Notes: generated by a model not told the origin, from the sequence alone. Positions 10,863 to 18,584 are shown, counted from the first letter of the stretch. The stretch: DNA of 18,607 nt from Pseudomonadota bacterium (GCA_023430775.1 JAEYYY010000149.1:1-18607); one strand, 5' to 3'. Numbers and translations: made by a program.

Positions 10863-12710
10863 ATGGGTGTTCGCGGCGTGCCCGACGACGATCGGCCGAC
10901 GGTCGATCTCGGGCCGCGCCCCGCAGAGCTCCCCGAGACCACGGAATCGCTCGAGGATCCGTACGATCCGGACGAGCCGCTCGCGGATCCCGAGGTCGAT
11001 AACGCGACCCGGACGGTGACGCCCTCGCCGACCGTGGTCGATCGCGTTCACCAGCTGCCGACGCAGCAGATCGCGATGCGCACCAAGCGGCCATCGCAGT
11101 CGGGGACGCCGTCGCTGACCCGCCATACCCAGACCGCGTCGTCGCCGGTCGAGGCGATGCGGCAGGACGAGATCGCGCGGACGCGGATCTTCCTCAAGAT
11201 CGCGATCGCGACCTGCTTCGCCGGCGTGCTGGTCGCGATCATCACCGGCGGCGATCCGGTCGCCTTCAAGGTGGTGTGCGCGTCGTGCGTGGTGACCTCG
11301 GTGGGCTCGGGCTGGATGCTGTGGCTGGCGCGCGATGCCGCCACCTACACGCCGCGCCGCGCGTTGATCCCGGCGCTGCTGATCGCGTTCGGTTCGTTCG
11401 GCGGCGTCTATTACTGGGGCACCGCGTCACCGGTGGCGGCGATGCTGACCTACGGCATCTACTTCTTCAGCCTCGGCGTCAACGCGCGGATCGTGACCGC
11501 GATGTACGTCCTCGTCGCGATCCTCCACGCGGCACTCGGACTGTCGATCATGACCGGCGTCGTCGAGGACCGCGGCATCATCAGCATGGCCGGGCTGCGC
11601 ACCATCGATCAGGTGGGCGTGATCGCGGTGATCGAGTTCCTCTACTTCATCACCTTCTTCACCGCGCGCGTCAGCCAGCGCGCCACCCTCGAGGCGATGA
11701 CGCACCTCGAGCAGGCGGCGAAGACCGTGGCGCAACGCGATGCGCTACTCGCCGAGGCCCGCGCCGAGCTCGACCGCGCCCTCAAGGTGGGAGGCCCCGG
11801 CCGGTTCACCGACCAGGTGGTCGGCAAGTTCAAGCTCGGGATCCTGATCGGCCGCGGGGGGATGGGCGAGGTCTACGAGGCCCATGGCGTCGAGGACAAC
11901 GGCGAGGCGGCGGTCAAGCTGCTCCACGCCGGCACGCTCGCCGACCCCACCCACGTGCAGCGGTTCATCCGCGAGGCGCAGACGGCGGCCAAGCTCGATA
12001 CCCCGCACGTCGTGCGCGTCCTCGAGGTCGGCACCACGACCGGCGAGGTCCCGTTCCTCGCCATGGAGCGGCTGCGCGGCAACGACCTCGCCCACCAGCT
12101 CCGCCGCCACAAGAAACTCTCCCTCGCCCAGGCCAAGCAATTCGCGGATGAGGTCGCGATCGGCCTCGAGGCGGCGCGCCAGGCGGGGATCGTCCATCGC
12201 GATCTCAAGCCCCACAACGTGTTCCACGCCGAGGTCGCGAGCCAGCGGACCTGGAAGATCCTCGACTTCGGCGTCTCGAAGTCGGGTGGGTCCGGGACCT
12301 TGACCAAGGGCCATGTCATCGGCACCCCGGCATACATGGCGCCCGAGCAGGCGCGGGGCGAGGACGTCGATCACCGCGCCGACGTCTACTCGCTGGCGGC
12401 GATCCTCTACCGGGCGGTCACCGGGCAGCCGTCGTTCACCGGCAAGGACGTGCCGTCGATGCTGTACGACGTGGTCTATCGCGTTCCGACGCAGCCCTCG
12501 ATCCTGACGACCCTGCCCGGCGACATCGATCGCGTCCTCGCCATCGGCCTGGCAAAGGAACCGCGGGATCGGTTCGCCACCGCCGAGGAGCTCGCCCGCT
12601 GGTTCAGCCTGGCGATCAACGCCGAGCTCGATCCCGAGCAGCGCCGCCGCGCCGATGACGTGATCGCGAAGTATCCGTGGGGCACGCGACCCGGAACGTC
12701 CTCGACCTGA
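10863..12710 (+). CDS. Membrane Ser/Thr protein kinase (Hanks type), N-terminal 6-TM domain and C-terminal kinase
   Basis: A 615-residue protein. Residues 1-105 are hydrophilic, acidic and Pro/Thr-rich, likely a disordered cytoplasmic tail with phosphorylatable sites. Six hydrophobic helices follow (about 109-128, 135-156, 167-185, 190-207, 210-230 and 249-268), then a coiled coil (272-310) and a kinase domain (322 to about 590). Catalytic features are complete: glycine loop GRGGMGEVY (330-338), Lys352 in AVKLL, Glu371, HRDLKPHN (445-452), DFG (468-470) and GTPAYMAPE (487-495). It should be an active kinase transferring phosphate from ATP to Ser/Thr. The layout is the reverse of PknB, in which the kinase is N-terminal and the sensor outside; here the multi-helix domain probably senses a membrane signal. 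I chose the ATG at 10863 because upstream sequence belongs to the previous gene in another frame. The ATP-grasp gene follows after 54 bases. Confidence 0.95.
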   Translation: MGVRGVPDDDRPTVDLGPRPAELPETTESLEDPYDPDEPLADPEVDNATRTVTPSPTVVDRVHQLPTQQIAMRTKRPSQSGTPSLTRHTQTASSPVEAMRQDEIARTRIFLKIAIATCFAGVLVAIITGGDPVAFKVVCASCVVTSVGSGWMLWLARDAATYTPRRALIPALLIAFGSFGGVYYWGTASPVAAMLTYGIYFFSLGVNARIVTAMYVLVAILHAALGLSIMTGVVEDRGIISMAGLRTIDQVGVIAVIEFLYFITFFTARVSQRATLEAMTHLEQAAKTVAQRDALLAEARAELDRALKVGGPGRFTDQVVGKFKLGILIGRGGMGEVYEAHGVEDNGEAAVKLLHAGTLADPTHVQRFIREAQTAAKLDTPHVVRVLEVGTTTGEVPFLAMERLRGNDLAHQLRRHKKLSLAQAKQFADEVAIGLEAARQAGIVHRDLKPHNVFHAEVASQRTWKILDFGVSKSGGSGTLTKGHVIGTPAYMAPEQARGEDVDHRADVYSLAAILYRAVTGQPSFTGKDVPSMLYDVVYRVPTQPSILTTLPGDIDRVLAIGLAKEPRDRFATAEELARWFSLAINAELDPEQRRRADDVIAKYPWGTRPGTSST

Positions 12711-12764
12711 CGATCACCGCCATCGACATCACCGGGCGCGAGTAGTACATCTAGAGAGTCCCGC

Positions 12765-13934
12765 GTGCGGATCCTGATCCTCTGGAACTTCATCGATGAC
12801 GATGTGTACGAACACTATCGTCGAGATGATCGGCGCGTCGTCGACTGGGACCCCAGTCTGAAGGTCGAGCCGTGGGACACCGTCGAGGAGGAGATGCAGC
12901 TGATCGTGCGCTCCCTCGAGACCAAGGGACACGAAGTCACGCTGGTCAACATCAAGGACGATTTCGGCGCGCTGCTCGGCGCGGTCACCAAGCATAGGCC
13001 CGAGCTGGTGATGAACCTCGTCGAGTTCTTCCACAACGACCCCGAGCACGAGCACCACGTGCCGGCGCTGTTCGAGCTGCTCGAGATCCCGTACACCGGC
13101 AACAAGCCGCTGGCCCTCTCGCTCTGTCAGCGGAAGCCGCAGGCCAAGGCGATCATGGCCACCCAGGGTGTTCCGACACCCAGGGGTGTGGTGATCGAGG
13201 TCGCGAGCAAGACCAAGGTCCCGCCCGAGCTCAAGTTCCCGATGATCGTCAAGCCGGCGTACGACGACGCCTCGGGCGGCATCGATGCCGGCTCGGTGGT
13301 GCGCGATCACAAGGCGCTGCAGGCGCGGATCACCAAGCTGCACACCGAGAACAAGATGGCGGCGCTCGTCGAGGAGTACATCGAGGGCCGCGAGATCCAC
13401 TGCGCGATCCTCGGAGACAAGCCGCTGCCGCTCTACGAGATGGTGTTCAAGGGCGGCACCGACGAGGACGGCAAGCCGCTGCCCCGCATCATCACCTATC
13501 GCGCGAAGTGGGATCCCTACAGCCGCGATCACCACGCGGTCGAGGGCAAGTGCCCGGTCGAGGGGCTGTCGGCGGTGCTGGTCAAGCGCATCGAATCGGT
13601 CGCGCTCTCCGCCTACCGCGCGCTCGGCTGCCGCGATTACGCGCGCGTCGACATGCGGGTCGACAACGACGGCAACGTCTACGTGCTCGAGGTCAACCCC
13701 AACCCCGATCTCGCCGAGTCCTGCGCGTTCGCCGCGTCGGCGCGCGAGGGCGGCATGACCTACGCGCAGATGATCTGCAAGATCATCGAGGTCGCACTCG
13801 AGCGGAACAAGACCCCGAAGGTGGTCAGCACCGGCTTCGATATGCTGCTCGACGAGTATCGCGCACAGCACGCGCTCCCGAAGAAGACCGCCGCGCCGGC
13901 GCGGACGAAGAAGGCGGCCCGCTCGCGGGGCTAG
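12765..13934 (+). CDS. ATP-grasp ligase, D-alanine--D-alanine ligase-like
   Basis: A 389-residue cytoplasmic enzyme. The N-terminal domain starts MRILILWNF and contains MNLVEFFHNDPEHEHHVPAL (83-102) and FELLEIPYTGN (103-113), the Ddl pattern of peptide-ligase N-domains. The ATP-grasp core includes PMIVKPAYDDASGGI (159-173; Lys163 binds ATP), EEYIEGREIHCAILG (203-217) and the metal-binding end YARVDMRVD...VYVLEVNPNP (Asp296, Glu309, Asn311). Such enzymes join a carboxylate to an amine through an acyl phosphate. It is longer than typical Ddl (300-370), with an acidic N-terminal insertion (about 11-45) and a basic Lys/Ala/Arg tail (372-389), so the substrate may not be D-alanine. The GTG start at 12765 gives the conserved beginning. 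Its 3' end overlaps the convergent lipoprotein gene by 110 bases. It follows the kinase gene, possibly on one transcript. Confidence 0.9.
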   Translation: MRILILWNFIDDDVYEHYRRDDRRVVDWDPSLKVEPWDTVEEEMQLIVRSLETKGHEVTLVNIKDDFGALLGAVTKHRPELVMNLVEFFHNDPEHEHHVPALFELLEIPYTGNKPLALSLCQRKPQAKAIMATQGVPTPRGVVIEVASKTKVPPELKFPMIVKPAYDDASGGIDAGSVVRDHKALQARITKLHTENKMAALVEEYIEGREIHCAILGDKPLPLYEMVFKGGTDEDGKPLPRIITYRAKWDPYSRDHHAVEGKCPVEGLSAVLVKRIESVALSAYRALGCRDYARVDMRVDNDGNVYVLEVNPNPDLAESCAFAASAREGGMTYAQMICKIIEVALERNKTPKVVSTGFDMLLDEYRAQHALPKKTAAPARTKKAARSRG

Positions 13935-15171
13935 CCTCGAGTCGCAGCTCGAACACCAGCTCGTCATTCGCGATCGCGGCCCGCGTCACCCGGCTGGTCA
14001 ACGTCCGCTTGCCGACGGTGACCTTGGTGGTCGCCGCCGCGCGCTTGCTGCGATCGATCCAGCCGGTGAAGAAGTACTGCGCCCACGCGCCGAGCTCGAT
14101 CGCCGGGTTCGCGCTCTGCTCCTCGAGGTCGCGATCGAGGGCCTTGGCCTCGAGCTTGTCGCCCTCGAGCGCGATCGTGCCGCGCACGCCGACCTTGTGA
14201 AACGAGCAGCCGCCGCGCTGCTGGAACGAATACACCTTGAGCGGGTGCTTGCGATCCTCGGCGACGTAATCGAACCGCGGCTCGTGATCGCCGCTCGCGC
14301 TCGGCTTCAGCGTGCGCGTGAATCGCTGCGGGCCATGCCCCTGGTCGAGCGCCCAGTTCGCCAGCTCGGCCGCCGCGCTGCCGCTGATCCGCACTCCAAC
14401 GTCGGGCCCGACCACCCCCGTACCCGGCGCCAGCCCGCGCCGCACCGGCAGATCGGTCTCGAGGTCGACGATCAAGCCCGTCGCGGTCGAGTGGATCGTG
14501 TGGCGTGCGATCGGCACCTCGGGCAACCGGATCCGCGTGCGCGTCACCTCGCCGAGCCGCTTCATCAGCGTCCCGCGCAACGCTTCCCACGCGGTCTCCG
14601 TCAGCTCGATGCCGAGCTGCTTGGCCGCCGAGTCGAGTGCGAATCGCGGGATCTTGCCCTCGAGCCGCTCGGGCACCCACCGCTCGACGGCACCACCCAG
14701 CGTCTGCTTCGCCTCGGGCCCGAGCCTCGGCTTGACGCGCACCAGGTTCTGCGGCCCGAAGCCGATCACCAGGTCGTGACCGTCGAGCACCGGACGCACC
14801 TCGATCACCGCCACGACGTCGGTGATCAGCGTGTCGCCCTCGCGGATCTCGAACCGCGTCGCGATCCGCACCTGACCATCGGCGCCGTCTTCCTTCAGGA
14901 TCGCCTCGCGGACGATCGCGACCGGCCTGACGCTGACCGGGAACAGCCGGATCTCCGGTGGCGCGAGCTCCATGGTCACCGGCTCCTGCGCGAGCAGGCC
15001 GGCGATCACGCGATTGGTCTGGTCGTACGGCAGCGTGACGCGCACGTCGGCGCCGCGATTCGGTGCGCCCTGCCGCTGCAGTGCCGCCCTCGCGTGCTGG
15101 ACGTCCTTGCACCGGTTGCCGCACCCGGTAACCACCACCAAGACCAGCGCGGCCGCGATCGCGAATCGCAT
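13825..15171 (-). CDS. Lipoprotein, large beta-rich domain (possibly DUF4403-like)
   Basis: A 448-residue predicted lipoprotein. The ATG at 15171 gives a textbook signal (MRFAIAAALVLVVVTGC) with lipobox VTGC and Cys17. The mature chain starts with C.NRCKD, is beta-rich and has recurrent strands such as DVRVTLPYDQTNRVIAGLL, EIRLFPVSVRPVAIV and ELGAWAQYFFTGWIDRSKRA. This is reminiscent of DUF4403 envelope proteins (lipid-binding-like fold suspected), but I hold that loosely. Two further cysteines occur (GNRC, GGCSF). The last 36 residues are Ser/Pro/Ala/Arg-rich and antisense to the end of the ATP-grasp gene, looking like read-through beyond the natural domain end. The metallo-hydrolase gene ends 51 bases upstream on the same strand, so the two may be co-transcribed. 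It is probably anchored in the outer or inner membrane. Confidence 0.82.
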   Translation of the reverse strand: MRFAIAAALVLVVVTGCGNRCKDVQHARAALQRQGAPNRGADVRVTLPYDQTNRVIAGLLAQEPVTMELAPPEIRLFPVSVRPVAIVREAILKEDGADGQVRIATRFEIREGDTLITDVVAVIEVRPVLDGHDLVIGFGPQNLVRVKPRLGPEAKQTLGGAVERWVPERLEGKIPRFALDSAAKQLGIELTETAWEALRGTLMKRLGEVTRTRIRLPEVPIARHTIHSTATGLIVDLETDLPVRRGLAPGTGVVGPDVGVRISGSAAAELANWALDQGHGPQRFTRTLKPSASGDHEPRFDYVAEDRKHPLKVYSFQQRGGCSFHKVGVRGTIALEGDKLEAKALDRDLEEQSANPAIELGAWAQYFFTGWIDRSKRAAATTKVTVGKRTLTSRVTRAAIANDELVFELRLEASPASGPPSSSAPARRSSSGARAVRDTRRAAYRSRC

Positions 15172-15222
15172 CGCGAGACGATACGCCGCTGCACCTGGCA
15201 ACACCCGGCATTCACGCCCACT

Positions 15223-16212
15223 TCACCTGCCAGCACGAGTCGGCATGGCCGGCCTCGCAGGCGAGCGCACCACCTGTGACGGAGTCTGTGGCCGACCAAC
15301 AACTGCAGAGCTCTCACCGCCGCCCGCGGAACGTTCGCGATCGGGCGCTTCGTGGCCGACGACGACATGCACTTGCGGGAATTGCTCGGCCATCAGCGCG
15401 AGCTGATCGAGCGAGCGCGCCGCGGCGTCGGCATCGAAGACGCCGCGCGCGGGCCGGATGCGATGCGCGAGCTGTTCGCGATAAGCGGCTGCGTCGCCTG
15501 TGATGAGCACCGGACCGCCGCGCGCGTGGACGAGATACGAGATGTGGCCCGGTGAGTGCCCCGGCGTGGCGATCGCCCACAGCGAGCCATCCCCGAACAC
15601 ATCGACGACGCGGTCGAATGGCGCGATGGGCCGCGCGGTCCGGAAGTCGATCTCCTGCACGGTGCGGCACGTGAAGTGATCGCCCGGCGGTCCCTCGCCG
15701 GTGCCGAACACCACCGGGATGCCGCAGTCGAGATCTGCGAGTCCCGACGTGTGGTCCTCGTGCAGGTGAGTCAGGAAGATCTTGCGAGGAGTGACGCCGC
15801 GAGCGCGCAGCTGCGCTGCGACGTCCTGACCCGGGCGTTGCCTGGTCTCGACCCCGATCGTGGCGAGCATCGCGACGAGCGGCGCGCTGTAGTTGCCGCC
15901 GCCGTCCGCGAACGTTCGCGACAACCCGACGTCGACGAGGAAGTGACCGTGGCGCGGGTGATGAACGAGGTGTGCCAGCACCGCGCTCGGCTCGGTCGGG
16001 TTCGCGAGCCGATCGATGTTGGGGTCCGCGGGATCGAGCACCAGGCGGCGGTCGCCGGCGGCGTGGCCGGTGACGAGGGTCTCGACGGTCACCTCGGTCG
16101 GCTTCTCGAAGAGCGCCGCCCACGACCGGGCGGCAGGTGTCGGTGTTGCCGGGCGCGTACCGCAGGCACTCAGTGCGGTGACGACGAGCCAGACGGCGTG
16201 TCGCGAGGTCAT
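15223..16212 (-). CDS. Metallo-beta-lactamase-fold hydrolase, predicted lipoprotein
   Basis: A 329-residue protein. From the ATG at 16212 it starts with a signal ending in lipobox LSAC (Cys17), so it is probably exported and lipid-anchored; two ATG codons 10-11 codons upstream would bury the signal. The metal-binding set of the superfamily is complete: HLHEDH (His149, His151, Asp153, His154), His219 in TPGHSPGH, Asp240 in ITGDAA and His287 in VVVGHEA, giving a two-metal hydrolase. HFLVDVG (90-96) is the usual first strand motif. The overall layout resembles lactonase-type (quorum-quenching) members more than antibiotic-degrading beta-lactamases, but the substrate cannot be read. The Gly/Ser/Pro/Arg tail after residue 292 is likely disordered. 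The divergent LysR-type gene 60 bases away is the probable regulator. Confidence 0.9.
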   Translation of the reverse strand: MTSRHAVWLVVTALSACGTRPATPTPAARSWAALFEKPTEVTVETLVTGHAAGDRRLVLDPADPNIDRLANPTEPSAVLAHLVHHPRHGHFLVDVGLSRTFADGGGNYSAPLVAMLATIGVETRQRPGQDVAAQLRARGVTPRKIFLTHLHEDHTSGLADLDCGIPVVFGTGEGPPGDHFTCRTVQEIDFRTARPIAPFDRVVDVFGDGSLWAIATPGHSPGHISYLVHARGGPVLITGDAAAYREQLAHRIRPARGVFDADAAARSLDQLALMAEQFPQVHVVVGHEAPDRERSAGGGESSAVVGRPQTPSQVVRSPARPAMPTRAGR

Positions 16213-16272
16213 GCAAACGACCGTACGCGTGGCGCTACCCATCAATCCAATGCATGTTTGCTATCCGTAACC
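16213..16272. promoter_or_regulatory. Divergent control region between the hydrolase and LysR-type gene
   Basis: Only 60 bases separate the two divergent start codons, so promoters and any regulator site must overlap. GCAAAC (16213-16218) and GTTTGC (16256-16261) form an inverted repeat with a 37-base spacer. The core is locally A/T-richer (ATCAATCCAATGCATG), as expected for promoters. I could not place a convincing -35/-10 pair or a clean T-N11-A LysR box. Confidence 0.4.
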
Positions 16273-17187
16273 ATGACGAGAACGCATGCGCGGCTCGAGC
16301 AGCTGAACCTGAACACGATGCTCGCCCTGCACTGGCTGCTCGTCGAGCAGAGCGTCACGCTGGCCGCGCGTCGCATGGGCGTCTCGCAATCCGCGATGAG
16401 CCGCACGCTCGGGCAGCTTCGCGGCTTGCTGAACGATCCACTGTTCGTTTCCGTGGGACGGAGACTGGAGCCGACGCGGCGTGCCGTGTCTCTGCGCAGG
16501 CCGCTGGCCGATGCGATCGACACGCTACGCAACATCCTTCGTGAAGATGCGCCGTTCGACCCGACGCGGCTCGATGGCGTGTTGCGCCTCGCGGCGACGG
16601 AACACGCGATGGCTGCCGTGGTGCAGCACTTTGTCGGAGCGCTCCGGCGCGCCGCCCCCAGGCTCGCGGTTCATGTCGAGCCTGCGAATGCCGACGTGTT
16701 CTCGCTGCTGAGTGGTGGGCGGCTCGATCTGGTGATCGCCCCGAAGGTGGGCCCCACGCCGAAGGGCCTGTTCGGCGAGCAGTTGTGGGAGGAGCGCTTC
16801 GTGACGGTGTTGCGTCGCGGCAATCCGGCTGCGCACGAGCGGCTCACCCTGCGGCGGTTCTGTGCACTCCAGCACGTGGTCGTGGCGCCTGTTGGCGGCG
16901 ATCGACCGGGCGTCGTCAGCCAGGCGCTGACCCAGCGGGGTCTCGAGCGCCGCGTCGCCGTTCGCGTCCCGTACTTCGCGAGCGCGATCGATATCGTGTC
17001 CTCGAGCGACCTGGCGCTGACGCTGCCCGCGTCGCTGGCGCCACCGCGCCTCGCGATCCGACGGCCGCCGCTGGCGTTACCGGGCTTCGTGCTCGAGGCC
17101 GTGCTTCCACAACGGTTGCGTGACTCCGAGCTGCATCGGTGGGTCATCCAGCTACTTCATGGAGCGACCGCGATCAGCCGACCGTAG
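16273..17187 (+). CDS. LysR-type transcriptional regulator
   Basis: 304 residues, the usual family length. The N-terminal winged helix-turn-helix is clear: LNLNTMLALHWLLVEQSVTL (11-30), AARRMGVSQSAMSRTLGQLR (31-50) and DPLFVSVGRRLEPTRRA (55-71), with the LeuO/NodD-subgroup style NLN...LF...PT. The effector-binding part follows, with DGVLRLAATEHAMA opening the first lobe, LDLVIAP around 150 and a closing HRWVIQLL. Such proteins bind DNA as tetramers and respond to a small molecule, often controlling a divergent gene and themselves. Here that target would be the metallo-hydrolase and downstream lipoprotein. I chose the ATG at 16273 because the family N-terminus begins there; the open frame upstream is antisense to the hydrolase. 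The 3' end overlaps the convergent small S24/S26-like gene by 31 bases. Confidence 0.95.
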   Translation: MTRTHARLEQLNLNTMLALHWLLVEQSVTLAARRMGVSQSAMSRTLGQLRGLLNDPLFVSVGRRLEPTRRAVSLRRPLADAIDTLRNILREDAPFDPTRLDGVLRLAATEHAMAAVVQHFVGALRRAAPRLAVHVEPANADVFSLLSGGRLDLVIAPKVGPTPKGLFGEQLWEERFVTVLRRGNPAAHERLTLRRFCALQHVVVAPVGGDRPGVVSQALTQRGLERRVAVRVPYFASAIDIVSSSDLALTLPASLAPPRLAIRRPPLALPGFVLEAVLPQRLRDSELHRWVIQLLHGATAISRP

Positions 17188-17459
17188 ATCTGGCGCAGCG
17201 TGATCCAGCCGTTGATGCCACCGCGGTTGTTTCCGATCTGGAAGCGCGGTCCCTGGATCGCCTTGACCAGGTGCAGATACTGGCTGCCCTTGACGCGGCA
17301 GAGCACGATATCGCCGACCACCGGCACGCGGTCGCCGAGCGGTTCGACGGTGCACAGCTGACCATCGTCGACCTTGCCGGTCATGCTGCTGCCGCGCGGA
17401 CGAAATTGCACCGTCTCGCCCTGCGCGAGCTTCGCGATGTGGCCATCGGCCCAACCCAT
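17157..17459 (-). CDS. Small one-domain protein resembling the S24/S26 peptidase (LexA/signal peptidase) fold
   Basis: A 100-residue protein with no signal or membrane segment. The order of motifs resembles the catalytic core of LexA and signal peptidases: FRPRGSSMTGKVDDGQLCTV (19-38), with Ser25 followed by Met as in the family's SM motif, then PVVGDIVLCRV (46-56) and YLHLVKAIQG (61-70), where Lys66 could be the general base. It ends with FQIGNNRGGINGWI (73-86), a conserved-looking element. Unlike LexA there is no DNA-binding domain, and unlike signal peptidase no membrane anchor. The start is secure: ATG at 17459 with GAGGAG six bases upstream. I recall near-identical small hypothetical proteins in actinobacteria, so lateral spread is possible. 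Whether it is a protease is unproven; a peptidase-fold binding protein is equally possible. Confidence 0.85.
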   Translation of the reverse strand: MGWADGHIAKLAQGETVQFRPRGSSMTGKVDDGQLCTVEPLGDRVPVVGDIVLCRVKGSQYLHLVKAIQGPRFQIGNNRGGINGWITLRQIYGRLIAVAP

Positions 17460-17465
17460 TCGGAT

Positions 17466-17471
17466 CTCCTC
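17466..17471 (-). promoter_or_regulatory. Strong ribosome-binding site for the S24/S26-like gene
   Basis: GAGGAG on the minus strand lies six bases upstream of the ATG at 17459. This is the best Shine-Dalgarno in the window, where most genes have weak or no sites. It fixes the start and suggests efficient translation of a short protein. Confidence 0.7.
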
Positions 17472-17768
17472 GGACGTCGGTCAGCCACCGATTGGCTTGC
17501 GAACGTCGTTGCTGGCTCCGAAGGAGGGTTTCGAATCCGGTGACGTTGTGGCGCTCAACTCCGCGCGATGCTCGCACAACCTCAGTTGGGGTGCTGTTTC
17601 TCGACGAGGAGTCCGCTCGCGTCGCGTGACACTCCGAATCCGATCGCGACCGGTCGTGCCATGTCGTGCCCACTGGCCGGGCTCACCACGGGCTCACCCC
17701 CTATTTCCCCAACGAGCTCGAGGCGGGGAACGCAGGGGACCCGTTCTCACGCGCAAGATCGATTTCAA

Positions 17769-17785
17769 AGCTCAACTATCGAGCT
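17769..17785 (-). terminator. Weak candidate terminator after the small secreted protein gene
   Basis: AGCTC and GAGCT pair across a 7-base loop, starting 7 bases after the TGA of the 164-residue gene. On the minus strand TTGAAAT follows. A 5-pair stem with a short, broken T-tract is weak for intrinsic termination, so this is only a candidate. Confidence 0.25.
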
Positions 17786-17792
17786 AAGTGCC

Positions 17793-18287
17793 TCAGCGCT
17801 TGGGCGGTTGTTTCCTCGTGAGCGCGCGGAATTCGTCGCCGGTGAGAAAGTCGCCGTAGCACAGCTTCGTTGCCAGGATGTTCGATGTGAGGATTCTCGT
17901 CGTGCTCGCCACGCGTCCCGTCACCGGGTTTGCGATCACGTAGTCCGCCCCGCCGTCCGTCTCGACGGTGATCATCTGAGACATCTCCGTCTTGATTCGC
18001 ATCTCGTAGCGGGCCGGCTTTCCGCCCTCGTCAAAGAACGTCACGCAGTCGAGCACCTTCTTCGTCGCGGTGCGTCGGCACATCGTCGAGTGCCCCTTGG
18101 GATTGTCCTCCCCGAATCCCTTCCGCGCCGGGTCAGGCTCGCCGAAACTCGCCGCGGTCGTGAGGCACGAAGTGAACCGGAAGACGAAGTCCGGCTCGAA
18201 GGCGTCCGTGTCCGCCCGGACATCGCCGTTGACCACGAACACCGAGAGCGCGACACCCAACCACCACCACCGTCTTGTGTTCTGCAT
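17793..18287 (-). CDS. Small secreted hypothetical protein
   Basis: A 164-residue protein with a Sec signal (MQNTRRWWWLGVALSVFVVN, then GDVRA; likely cleavage after Ala25), so periplasmic or secreted; there is no lipobox. The mature chain has four cysteines, a beta-rich middle (FVFRFTSCLTTAA, RYEMRIKTEMSQMITVETDG, DYVIANPVTGRVAS) and a basic end (RKQPPKR). I recognise no family. The ATG at 18287 is the only start giving a signal peptide; GAGGA abuts it directly, closer than usual, so initiation may be inefficient. The opposite-strand frame is long, but it lacks domain character and would mask the signal peptide, so I prefer this strand. It is separated from the next minus-strand gene by about 330 bases and is probably a single transcription unit. 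Confidence 0.78.
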   Translation of the reverse strand: MQNTRRWWWLGVALSVFVVNGDVRADTDAFEPDFVFRFTSCLTTAASFGEPDPARKGFGEDNPKGHSTMCRRTATKKVLDCVTFFDEGGKPARYEMRIKTEMSQMITVETDGGADYVIANPVTGRVASTTRILTSNILATKLCYGDFLTGDEFRALTRKQPPKR

Positions 18288-18584
18288 TCCTCGACGGTAG
18301 GCGCGCGCGAGACCGGCGACAAGATCGCTTCGGTTAGCGCTCGGTGCGTTCGTGTCGAATGCTGTTTCCCAGCAACCGCGCGCAACGCGTGGACTCGAGC
18401 GCGGAAACTGAGGGCACGGCGCTTGCCGCTGCTAGTGGGATTGATCCGCTCAGATTTCCATCGGTGACAAATCGTTCCAGATCAACGAGACTGGATCCGA
18501 GGGCAGGCGAGATCGGAGTCCGCGTGGTGCGTTGACCCGATTGGTTCCCAGCCGAGACAGTCCCGCTCGTGGGACGGAGTTCTG
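18288..18584. other. Non-coding right-end region
   Basis: About 300 bases with no supportable gene. Composition is less biased than in the coding regions, with A/T-richer patches near 18450-18490. GTCCC (18560-18564) and GGGAC (18571-18575) form a 5-pair hairpin with a 6-base loop. TTGACC (18532-18537) could be a -35 box for a gene starting at the edge, but the expected -10 position matches poorly. The promoter of the minus-strand secreted gene should also lie here and was not identified. Confidence 0.45.

Larger units (their letters stand above)
17460..17792. other. Non-coding gap of about 330 bases
   Basis: No convincing gene lies here on either strand; open frames crossing it have irregular third-position composition and no family character. 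It should hold the promoter of the S24/S26-like gene, but I could not identify one. GACGTC (17473-17478) is a small dyad just upstream of that gene's ribosome-binding site. A T-arm-like string at 17527-17538 is not part of a tRNA. The G+C content looks slightly lower than in surrounding genes. Confidence 0.5.

Noticed and set aside
13964..15279. Overlapping long frames on both strands around the 13825-15171 lipoprotein
   Set aside because: Only the frame with the lipobox signal and beta-rich domain looks like a protein; the others are Arg-rich shadows.
17527..17538. GGTTTCGAATCC resembling a tRNA T-arm
   Set aside because: It has one base too many for a T-arm and no acceptor, D or anticodon arms pair in the flanking 80 bases on either strand.
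17568..18467. Plus-strand open frame of about 300 codons
   Set aside because: It lacks domain or signal character and covers the minus-strand secreted gene, which has a good signal peptide; it is kept only as a weak alternative.
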